Below are positions 24,991-32,133 of a stretch of 41,086 nucleotides of DNA, piece after piece. Location of the stretch: positions 1-41,086 of the forward strand of contig CAZCVY010000047.1 of NCBI GenBank assembly GCA_964501985.1, read 5' to 3'. Made by a program: the position numbers and the translations under genes. The stretch comes from Bog-366 sp964501985. Its GTDB lineage: Bacteria; Acidobacteriota; Terriglobia; UBA7540. Numbering within the stretch: position 1 is the first letter of the stretch; the number at the start of each line of letters is the position of its first letter. The notes beneath the pieces are model-generated. The model was not told the origin of the DNA and searched no databases. It saw only the letters and a program-made list of their open reading frames with translations.

Positions 24991-25141
24991 TGGTGATTGG
25001 CGATTGGTGATTTGTGGTCGCCGGCTACCGCCGTCAGTTGCGAGTTATCAGTTATTGCAATTCGTGAGATCTTCTCTGACGATTTAGTAAGGAAAGCCTC
25101 CTTTTCGAGCTACCCCCAATCGGCAATCGCCAATCGGCAAT
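24989..25141. repeat. murD-ftsW spacer: inverted heptad arrays
   Basis: Left array 24989-25016: ATTGGTG, ATTGGCG, ATTGGTG, ATTTGTG. Right array 25114-25141: CCCCAAT, CGGCAAT, CGCCAAT, CGGCAAT. The right array is the reverse complement of the left apart from a few substitutions. A second heptad type (GTCAGTT, GCGAGTT, ATCAGTT) lies inside at about 25034-25054. The murD stop (25141-25143) and ftsW start (24988-24990) overlap the two arrays. Confidence 0.85.
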
Positions 25142-27831
25142 TATTCTGCTCCCGTGAGCGGCGGTTGCCCTTCCGCGGGCTTGCGTGCTGAATCCTTGGG
25201 GCCGCGACGTTTCTTATTCCCTCGCGGACTTGCTTTAGGTCCCGCGGGGCTCGTGGCCCCCGCCTTAACTTCCGGGCGCGCCTCAAACGGCAACACTTGA
25301 TCCTCGAGGCTCTCAACCCTGCTCACCGAAATCGAGATCGAAGGCTCGTCCTCCGGTACGACTTGTGATTCCACTTCTGGCGTTTCCATGGCATCTACTT
25401 CGTAGACGTAGCTCAACTCGAGGGGGCCACGGGATACGGGTGACGGGATACGGGACACGGGAAACGGGACACGGGCTTCGGCGCTCGGGATGCCGGACAC
25501 TGGCGACGTGACACGCGGCTCGGGGTTTGCCCCACGGGATTCGGCGGTCGATGCGACCGAATCGGAATTCGGCGGTTCCGTTGCCTTTACTCCTTGCGCA
25601 TCGACGTCGTGAGGGCTTGAGGAAAAACTCGAAATGCCCTTATTTTGAGCCGGCATTTCGGGTGAAGGGCCACCGATGTTAGGTTGGTCCGTTGAAGCCT
25701 GCAAGCTTCCGGGGTCGTCCGCGAAGCTTACCCTGAGTGGAGCGGAGGGGTTCAGGTTGACCGTCTCGGGGCGCCTCTTCGCCGTGTCTTGAATCGGCGG
25801 AGGCGGGATGTCTGCGAGAGGTTCAGCAGCAGGGGCCGGAGGCTTTGGTGTCGGGGCTTTTAAATCTGCGGATTCAAGATTCAAGATTCCAGATTCAAGA
25901 CCCGCATGCACACTTGACTCAGTACCCGCGTGCGCACCAGATTCAAGACCCGCATGCACAGCAGATCCAGTGCCCTGTGACACCCCAGATTCAAGACCCG
26001 CATGCACACCAGATCCCGTGCCCTGCGGCACCTTAGATTCAAGACCCACGGGGACACCTGATTCAACGCCCTCGCGCGCACCAGATTCAGTGCGCTGAGG
26101 CACAGCAGATGCAAGATCCACTTGCGCACTTGGTTTGACATCCACGCGCACACCAGATTCAAGGCCACGGCCCACGGGCGCGGGGCTGCTTGCCTTCGGC
26201 TCCTCTTTCTTGGTCTCAGGTCCGGCGACACGGACTATCGGTCCTGGACGCGAGACCGTGCGCCCCGAATTACCCGCCCCCGGAACCCGAGCATCCGAGC
26301 CCCGCGTGCGCAAATCAGGCCTTGGACTCCGGCCCCCGGCTTCCTGACCCCACGCTTCAGGCATTGGTCTCCGGACACCGGACTCCGGACTTCGGACTCC
26401 GGACGCTCTGCTCCGGACCTCAGGCTTCGGGCTTCGAACCTCGGATCCCACAATGCGCGCGACGCTCCCCTCCGCCACATCCTTCTGCAGCATCTTCACA
26501 AGTTCTTTGAACACCATGCCGCGCTCTTCGTAATCCTTGAATTGATCGAAGCTCGAGCAGGCGGGCGCCAGCAGCACGGTGTCGCCTGGACGGGACCGGG
26601 CAAAGGCCTGGTAAACGGCGGTGGCCAAATCACCCGCGTCAAATAATTCCGTCCAGCCCGCCAACTGTTTGGCAATGATGGGTGCGGCGGCGCCGATCAA
26701 CAGAACCTCGCGCACGCGGTCCTTAATGAGCGGCAAAAGCGGAGTGTAGGGCGCACCCTTGTCCTTTCCTCCCATAATCAAATGCACGCCGTGGTCGAAT
26801 GCTTCGAGGGATTTCAGCGTGGCGTCGACGCTGGTGGCCTTCGAATTGTTATAAAAGTCGACTCCCTGGATATCCACCACAAATTCCAAGCGATGCTCGA
26901 CCGCCTTGAACTCCCTAACGGCCTTGCGAATCGCGGCAAAGTCCGCGCCTAACAAGCACGCCGCCGTGGTCGCTGCGAGCACGTCTTCCAGGTTGAAGTC
27001 TCCCAATAGTCTTACGTCGCGCTTCTCGAACAGCACGCGCTCAAGATGGCGCACGCGATAGTAGATATTGTTTCCGGAAAGAAAAACGCCGGTGGGGATT
27101 TCACGGTGGCGGCTGAAAAACACCGGGCGGCTCGGCACCGTTGATCGAAGCCCGGCCACCCAGGGGTCATCGGCGTTCAGGACCGCATAGTCCTGCTGTC
27201 CCTGATTGCGAAAGATCTGGCGCTTGGCCTGTCCATAGGCTTCAAAACTAGGGTGCCGGTCCAGGTGGTTGGGCGAGAGGTTGAGCATGACCGCCACGTG
27301 CGGCCGGAAATTGTGAATGCCCTCCAACTGAAAGCTGCTCAGCTCGGTGACAAACTTCGTGCCGCGCTGGGCTTGGTCCACCGCCGAACTCAGGGCATTG
27401 CCAATGTTGCCGCCGACGAAGGTTGGGAACCCCGAGGCCTTCAGCATATCGCCGAGCAGGGAAGTGGTTGTAGTCTTGCCGTTCGATCCCGTCACCCCCA
27501 CGATCGTTCCTTCCAGAAACCATGAGGCGGCCTCGACTTCCGGGTAGACCGGTATGTTTTTGTCGCGCGCCGCTTGAAGTTGCGGCAGGTCCCAAGGCAC
27601 TCCGGGGCTGATGATAATGATTTCATTCTTTAGAAATGTCTCGACGCGCTGTGCCCCGAGCTCTAACCCGACCTTGTCCTTGAGCAGCTCCGGCAGGATG
27701 TCGGCAAATTCCCCCGGCTGCTTGCGATCGCTCACCGTCACTATCGCGCCGCGGCGCACCAGGGCGCGAGCCACCGAAAGCCCGCTCCGGGCCAAGCCAA
27801 CCACGAGCACGCGTTTGCCGTGAACGTCCAT
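25141..27831 (-). CDS. murD: UDP-MurNAc-L-Ala--D-Glu ligase with a ~445-residue repeat-derived C-terminal extension
   Basis: Residues 1 to about 451 are a complete MurD: Rossmann start VLVVGLARSGLSVARAL, P-loop GSNGKTTTTSLLG (~112-124), LNLSPNHLDRHPSFEAY, AVEHRLEFV, NNSKATSVDATLKSLE and LLAPACSSFDQFKDYEERG. The usual family length is about 450. The same frame continues without a stop for 1.33 kb more, to 896 residues. The extension is Pro/Ser/Gly/Glu-rich, likely disordered, with 7-residue (VRSPESG-type) and 8-residue (VHAGLESG-type) repeats and a basic tail (RGNKKRRGPKDSARK). ATG 27831 is preceded by AGAAGA. Whether the tail is kept in the mature protein is unknown. Confidence 0.94.
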   Translation of the reverse strand: MDVHGKRVLVVGLARSGLSVARALVRRGAIVTVSDRKQPGEFADILPELLKDKVGLELGAQRVETFLKNEIIIISPGVPWDLPQLQAARDKNIPVYPEVEAASWFLEGTIVGVTGSNGKTTTTSLLGDMLKASGFPTFVGGNIGNALSSAVDQAQRGTKFVTELSSFQLEGIHNFRPHVAVMLNLSPNHLDRHPSFEAYGQAKRQIFRNQGQQDYAVLNADDPWVAGLRSTVPSRPVFFSRHREIPTGVFLSGNNIYYRVRHLERVLFEKRDVRLLGDFNLEDVLAATTAACLLGADFAAIRKAVREFKAVEHRLEFVVDIQGVDFYNNSKATSVDATLKSLEAFDHGVHLIMGGKDKGAPYTPLLPLIKDRVREVLLIGAAAPIIAKQLAGWTELFDAGDLATAVYQAFARSRPGDTVLLAPACSSFDQFKDYEERGMVFKELVKMLQKDVAEGSVARIVGSEVRSPKPEVRSRASGVRSPESGVRRPMPEAWGQEAGGRSPRPDLRTRGSDARVPGAGNSGRTVSRPGPIVRVAGPETKKEEPKASSPAPVGRGLESGVRVDVKPSAQVDLASAVPQRTESGAREGVESGVPVGLESKVPQGTGSGVHAGLESGVSQGTGSAVHAGLESGAHAGTESSVHAGLESGILNLESADLKAPTPKPPAPAAEPLADIPPPPIQDTAKRRPETVNLNPSAPLRVSFADDPGSLQASTDQPNIGGPSPEMPAQNKGISSFSSSPHDVDAQGVKATEPPNSDSVASTAESRGANPEPRVTSPVSGIPSAEARVPFPVSRIPSPVSRGPLELSYVYEVDAMETPEVESQVVPEDEPSISISVSRVESLEDQVLPFEARPEVKAGATSPAGPKASPRGNKKRRGPKDSARKPAEGQPPLTGAE
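25431..25549. repeat. In-frame heptad array, murD extension (GGGATAC type)
   Basis: About seventeen degenerate 7-nt units such as GGGATAC, GGGACAC, GGGAAAC and GGGCTTC run end to end. Three heptamers make 21 nt, giving 7-residue protein repeats (IPSPVSR-type). The same heptamer type occurs in the rsmH-ftsL spacer. Confidence 0.85.
25870..26170. repeat. 24/48-nt tandem repeat in murD extension, preceded by heptads
   Basis: After a short run of GATTCAA heptamers (25871-25898), units beginning GATTCAAGAC start at 25892 and recur exactly every 48 nt (25892, 25940, 25988, 26036), with a diverged fifth at 26084. Each 48-nt unit is two related 24-mers. In protein this is the alternating VHAGLESG and PQGTGSG-type 8-residue repeat. 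Confidence 0.88.
26366..26449. repeat. In-frame heptad array at the MurD core/extension junction (GGACTCC type)
   Basis: Twelve 7-nt units, including GGACACC, GGACTCC (twice), GGACTTC, GGACCTC and GGGCTTC, encode the VRSPKPE/VRSPESG 7-residue repeats starting about 10 residues after the conserved end of MurD. It lies where a normal murD would stop. Confidence 0.85.
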
Positions 27832-27843
27832 TCTTCTAAGCAC

Positions 27844-27971
27844 TCAGCTTTCAGCTCTCAGCTGTCAGCGGCGGCCGGGCCTCCGCCCGGCATGTACCGA
27901 CTTAAAGGTCCCAACGCCTCCAGGTCCCGGAGACGGACGCCTTCGCTGAAAGCTGATCGCTGACAGCTACT
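27844..27971. repeat. mraY-murD spacer: inverted heptad arrays with a GC hairpin
   Basis: Left array 27846-27873: AGCTTTC, AGCTCTC, AGCTGTC, AGCGGCG. Right array 27944-27971: CGCTGAA, AGCTGAT, CGCTGAC, AGCTACT. The two arrays are of complementary type. Between them is a hairpin with 7-bp arms GCCGGGC/GCCCGGC (27874-27891). The same AGCTNNC heptamer is used in the murG-murC and ftsQ-ftsA spacers. Confidence 0.8.
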
Positions 27972-27975
27972 CAGC

Positions 27976-29106
27976 CTACCTCAGCTTCAGCGTCGTCAAC
28001 GCAAAAAGCGCGAAAATCAGCGCCGCGATCCAGAAACGCGCGATGATTTTCGATTCCTTCCAGCCCATCAGCTCGAAGTGATGGTGCAGCGGCGCCATGC
28101 GAAAGATGCGTTTTCCGCGCAATTTGAACGAGCCGACTTGCAAAATGACGGAGAGGGCCTCAATTACAAAAATTCCTCCGATAAAGGGCAGCAGCAATTC
28201 CTGTTTCACCAGCACCGCAACCGTGCCCAGCGCACCGCCTAGGGACAGCGATCCTACGTCGCCCATGAAAATCTCCGCAGGATAGGCGTTGTACCAAAGG
28301 AAGCCCAGGCTCGCGCCCACCATCGATCCACAGAAGATCGTCAGTTCGCCAACGCGCGGCAGGTGCTCGAGGTCGAGGTACTCGGAAAACACCGCGTGGC
28401 CGGCGACGTAGGTCAGCACGGTCAAGGCCCCGGCGGAAATCAGCAAACACCCAATCGCCAAGCCGTCGAGTCCGTCCGTCAGATTGACAGCATTCGACGA
28501 ACCTACCAAGACCAGAATAACAAAGAGTAAAAAGGGAATGAATGCCAAGGGGTAGGTCCAAATGTTTCCCAGGAAGCGCGTGATGAGAAAATTGGGGTGA
28601 ATGCGCTTGAAGAAGGGGACGGTCAGAGTGGTGGAATAAAGCCCGCGCGCGGTCATCGAAACCAGGATGACGCCAAAGACGAAGCTCACCAGAATTTGAA
28701 GCCAGAACTTTCCTCGCCCCGTCAGACCCTTGTTTTGATGGCGGCGGATTTTCTGGTAATCGTCCCAAAAGCCGATGATTCCGAACGCCATCGTGGTGTC
28801 CAGAGTGAGCCACACAAACGTGTTGCTGAGGTCTGACCAAAGCAGCGTGGGCCCGACAATGCAGAGAAGAATCAGCACGCCGCCCATGGTGGGCGTCCCC
28901 GCCTTGGCTTTGTGCGCTTGTGGCCCGTCCTCGCGGATGTATTGGCCCACCTGGATTTGCTGAAGCAACCTGATGACCCGAGGGCCCAATACCAACGAGA
29001 GCAGTAACGCCGTCATGCTGGCAAACGCGGTTCGAAAAGTAATGTAGTGAAAAAGGTTGAAGAAGTGGACTTCTTGATGGAACTCGACGTAGAGGTAGTA
29101 GAACAT
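27976..29106 (-). CDS. mraY: Phospho-MurNAc-pentapeptide transferase (lipid I synthase)
   Basis: This 376-residue polytopic enzyme has ten TM helices and uses undecaprenyl phosphate to make lipid I. The family motifs are all present: QAHKAKAGTPTMGGVLIL, FWDDYQKIRRHQNKGLTGRGK, SSNAVNLTDGLDGLAIG (catalytic Asp region), NAYPAEIFMGDVGSLSLGG and the C-terminal MAPLHHHFELMGWKESKI with the HHH motif. Length is standard. Confidence 0.98.
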   Translation of the reverse strand: MFYYLYVEFHQEVHFFNLFHYITFRTAFASMTALLLSLVLGPRVIRLLQQIQVGQYIREDGPQAHKAKAGTPTMGGVLILLCIVGPTLLWSDLSNTFVWLTLDTTMAFGIIGFWDDYQKIRRHQNKGLTGRGKFWLQILVSFVFGVILVSMTARGLYSTTLTVPFFKRIHPNFLITRFLGNIWTYPLAFIPFLLFVILVLVGSSNAVNLTDGLDGLAIGCLLISAGALTVLTYVAGHAVFSEYLDLEHLPRVGELTIFCGSMVGASLGFLWYNAYPAEIFMGDVGSLSLGGALGTVAVLVKQELLLPFIGGIFVIEALSVILQVGSFKLRGKRIFRMAPLHHHFELMGWKESKIIARFWIAALIFALFALTTLKLR

Positions 29107-29111
29107 AGTGG

Positions 29112-29218
29112 ATCAGAATCTAGAAGTTAGAATCGAGGAGCTCGCCAGGACTTAGAAGCCGGAATAAACAAGCGGGGATCCTGCCTTCTAGCTTCTAAAT
29201 TCTCACTTCTCGCTTCCG
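29112..29218. repeat. murF-mraY spacer: heptad arrays overlapping the murF stop
   Basis: Left array near 29115-29144 has units such as AGAATCT, AGAAGTT and AGAATCG. Right array near 29186-29218 has TTCTAGC, TTCTAAA, TTCTCAC and TTCTCGC, the complementary type. The right array runs into murF and encodes its last residues (GSEK) and its stop TGA (29203-29205). Confidence 0.72.
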
Positions 29219-30603
29219 CTTTTCAGCATTTCAATGACCGTCTCCAAATGAACTCCACGCGATCCTTTCACCAGGACTACATCGCCGGGTTCGAGCAACG
29301 CGCGACACATTTCCCCCGCCGACTTGGCGTCGGGGAAGAAGCGCGTATGCGAGAGCGGGAGTCCACCCTCGACGGCCCCTTCCAGGAAAAACTCGGCGGC
29401 GCCTTGCACGGCAATCAGCCAGTCCACGCCGCTCGCAGCACACTTTCGGCCCACGCCCCGGTGCAACTCCGGCGACGTAGGCCCCAGTTCCAGCATCTCC
29501 CCCGCCACCACGATGCGGCGGCGCGCCCCCGGCCAGCCAGCTAGTGTATCGAGCATGCTTTCCATAGCCAGGGGGTTGGAATTGTAGCAATCGTTGATGA
29601 TCGTCACCTCACCCAGGAGTGTAAGAATTTCACTCCGCTGATGTAGATTTTTGAACCCCGCCAGCGCCGGCCCGATCTCCTCCGGGGGAATGTCAAAAAC
29701 ACTCGCCACGGCAATAGCGGCGAGTGCATTTTGGACATTATGTCTGCCCGGCAGCGGCAGGGTGAATTCCGCCGCCCAGCTAGCCGTGATCACCCGAAGC
29801 CAGGATTGGACGCCCGAGTCCCACTTTGCTTCCAGCGCCCGGAAATCCGCTTTTTCTGAAAATCCGAAAGTCGAAACTCGTCCGGGAAACCCCTCGGCAA
29901 ACTTTCGCACGCGCTCGTCATCTTCGTTCAAAACCGCGACGGCACTCGGGCCCGTGGTCGCGAGATAATCGATCAACTCGCGTTTGGCCAGCGCGATCGC
30001 GTCGACTGAATCGAAGAATTGTAAATGCGCAGCGGCGACGTTGGTTACCACACCGATCTGCGGCTCGGCTAAGCGCGCCAAACGCGCAATCTCGCCGGAG
30101 GCGGACATCGCCAATTCCATCACTGCCACATCGTGCTCAGGTTCCAGCCCCAGCAGCGCCAGCGGCACTCCAAAGTCATTGTTCAAATTCCCCGGAGAGC
30201 GAAACACGTGAAGACGGCGGCTGAGAATGGCCGCGATCATTTCTTTCGTGGTGCTCTTTCCGGTGCTCCCCGTAACCGCCACGAGGCGCTTGCCCCACTT
30301 GCGGCGAACTGCGAGGCCAAGCATCTGGAGGGCACTTTGCGTGTCCGCAACCGCAATCAGAGCGGGCTGCCATTCAAGCGGCGCGCTGGCGTAAAAGGCG
30401 GCGTCGACGACGACGCCGGCAGCGTCGCGGTCGAGCGCTTGCCCCACAAACTGGTGCCCGTCGAAGCGCGGCCCGCGAATGGCGAAGAAAAGCTGGCCGG
30501 GCGCGAGCGAACGCGAATCAATCGAATATCCCGCAACGGGGCGGTTCGCCACGCCACAGGGCGCCCCTAAAAACGCGGCTACCTCTCCCATCGTTAACTT
30601 CAT
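29203..30603 (-). CDS. murF: UDP-MurNAc-tripeptide--D-Ala-D-Ala ligase
   Basis: This is about 466 residues. The N-terminal domain has YSIDSRSLAPGQLFFAIRGPRFDGHQF, the P-loop is GSTGKSTTKEM (Ser where Thr is usual after GK), and NLNNDFGVPLALL, MELAMSASGEI and NDCYNSNPLAMESML follow. It adds D-Ala-D-Ala, completing the UDP-MurNAc pentapeptide. I chose ATG 30603 (MKLTMGEV), which fits the family start better than the open frame to 30648. No clear SD is present; AGCTCTC heptamer-like sequence occupies the space upstream. Confidence 0.96.
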   Translation of the reverse strand: MKLTMGEVAAFLGAPCGVANRPVAGYSIDSRSLAPGQLFFAIRGPRFDGHQFVGQALDRDAAGVVVDAAFYASAPLEWQPALIAVADTQSALQMLGLAVRRKWGKRLVAVTGSTGKSTTKEMIAAILSRRLHVFRSPGNLNNDFGVPLALLGLEPEHDVAVMELAMSASGEIARLARLAEPQIGVVTNVAAAHLQFFDSVDAIALAKRELIDYLATTGPSAVAVLNEDDERVRKFAEGFPGRVSTFGFSEKADFRALEAKWDSGVQSWLRVITASWAAEFTLPLPGRHNVQNALAAIAVASVFDIPPEEIGPALAGFKNLHQRSEILTLLGEVTIINDCYNSNPLAMESMLDTLAGWPGARRRIVVAGEMLELGPTSPELHRGVGRKCAASGVDWLIAVQGAAEFFLEGAVEGGLPLSHTRFFPDAKSAGEMCRALLEPGDVVLVKGSRGVHLETVIEMLKSGSEK

Positions 30604-30650
30604 GTGTAGGCGTTCAGCTCTCAGCCTCAGTAAAGGGCCTAAGCCCATGG

Positions 30651-32123
30651 CTACTTTCTGTAGTCCATATCCGCCAGGACCTTGCGCGCCACGTCCCGGT
30701 CATCGAAATCGACCTTGCCTTCTTTGAGAACCTGATAGGTCTCGTGACCTTTGCCGGCCAGGACCACCACATCGCCCTTGCGAGCCTCCTCCAGAGCTTT
30801 GCGAACGGCAACGCCGCGATCGACTTCTGCGATGTAAGGCTTGCCGGTGCGCTGCAAGCCCACCAGAGCGTCTGCCATGATCAGCAACGGGTCCTCGCTG
30901 CGAGGATTGTCGGATGTCAGCACGACGAAATCCGCGAGCGTGCCTGCAACCTCTCCCATGCGTGGCCGCTTCGTACGGTCGCGTTCGCCCCCGCAGCCGA
31001 AAAGCACAATCAGGCGGTTATGAGTGAGTTCGCGGGCGGTCTTCAGGACGTTTTTCAGCGCGTCATCGGTATGGGCATAATCCACCACCACCAGGAACGG
31101 CTGCCCCTCGTCGATGCGTTCGAATCGTCCCGGCACCGCGTGAAGACTGGCGATGCCTTCCTCGATCTTTGTGCTGGCAATCCCCATGGCCACCCCCGTA
31201 GCAACTGCGGCGAGAATATTCGCCAAATTGGCGCGCCCCAACAGCGGAGAAACGATTTGCAGCTTCCCGATTGGGGTCGCGATGACAGCTTCCGTTCCCT
31301 TCGAACTCGACGTCACTTGCTTGGGAGTCACCTGGGGCTCGCCGTTCAAACCATAAGTCAGGCGATTGGCATACGGCAATTCCAGGAGCCGCGTACCCCA
31401 CGGATCATCGGTGTTAATCACCGCCCAGTCAGGAGGCGCGGCGCCCAGTCCCTCAAAAAGGCGGCGCTTGGCCAGGAAGTAGTGCTCAAAGTCCTTGTGA
31501 TAGTCCAAGTGGTCCTGCGTCAGGTTAGTGAACGCCGCCACGTCGAAATGAAATCCCCAAACGCGCTCCTGAGCCAGCGAATGCGACGAGACTTCCAGCA
31601 CCGCAGCCTTGCCTCCCGACTTTACAAGTTCGGCAAAGTAGGAAAGCAGATCGAGCGACTCAGGCGTGGTATTTGTGGCTTCCTTGGTTTTGCCCCCCAT
31701 CCGGTATTCAATCGTGCCGAAAACGCCGCTTAATATCCCCGAAGCGGCAAGTATGCTTTCCACTAGATAGCTTGTTGTGGTCTTGCCGTTGGTCCCGGTT
31801 ATTCCAACGAGTTTGAGACGTTTTTCGGGATGACCGAAGATGATGCGGCCTGCGTCTGCCAAGGCCCGGCGAATGGCGGCCACCTGGACCCATCGCCCGG
31901 CCAGTTCGGGCGGGGCGGCCCGCTCACTGACCACTGCCACCGCTCCCCTTTGGAGCGCCTGGGGAATGTAAGCGTGACCGTCGGCCTTCTCACCATGAAT
32001 AGCAAAAAAGAGCGTTCCCGTGCCGACTTCACGGGAGTTATAGGCCAACGAAGAAACTTCCGCTGAGGCGTCCACACTTGCGCGCAAAACCGGCAATTCT
32101 CTGAGTAATTCGCCTAGCTTCAT
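30651..32123 (-). CDS. murE: UDP-MurNAc-dipeptide--meso-diaminopimelate ligase
   Basis: This is about 490 residues from ATG 32123, preceded by GGGGGAA. It has YNSREVGTGTLFFAIHG, P-loop GTNGKTTTSYLVE, TNLTQDHLDYH, and DNPRSEDP at residues 405-412. The DNPR motif marks meso-DAP specificity, so the cell wall is predicted to be DAP-type. The gene begins 10 nt after the ftsI stop and ends 47 nt before murF. Confidence 0.97.
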   Translation of the reverse strand: MKLGELLRELPVLRASVDASAEVSSLAYNSREVGTGTLFFAIHGEKADGHAYIPQALQRGAVAVVSERAAPPELAGRWVQVAAIRRALADAGRIIFGHPEKRLKLVGITGTNGKTTTSYLVESILAASGILSGVFGTIEYRMGGKTKEATNTTPESLDLLSYFAELVKSGGKAAVLEVSSHSLAQERVWGFHFDVAAFTNLTQDHLDYHKDFEHYFLAKRRLFEGLGAAPPDWAVINTDDPWGTRLLELPYANRLTYGLNGEPQVTPKQVTSSSKGTEAVIATPIGKLQIVSPLLGRANLANILAAVATGVAMGIASTKIEEGIASLHAVPGRFERIDEGQPFLVVVDYAHTDDALKNVLKTARELTHNRLIVLFGCGGERDRTKRPRMGEVAGTLADFVVLTSDNPRSEDPLLIMADALVGLQRTGKPYIAEVDRGVAVRKALEEARKGDVVVLAGKGHETYQVLKEGKVDFDDRDVARKVLADMDYRK

Positions 32124-32133
32124 TTCCCCCCGT

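Noticed and set aside
25892..26131. CRISPR array
   Set aside because: The 24/48-nt units are directly adjacent without unique spacers and are in frame with MurD.
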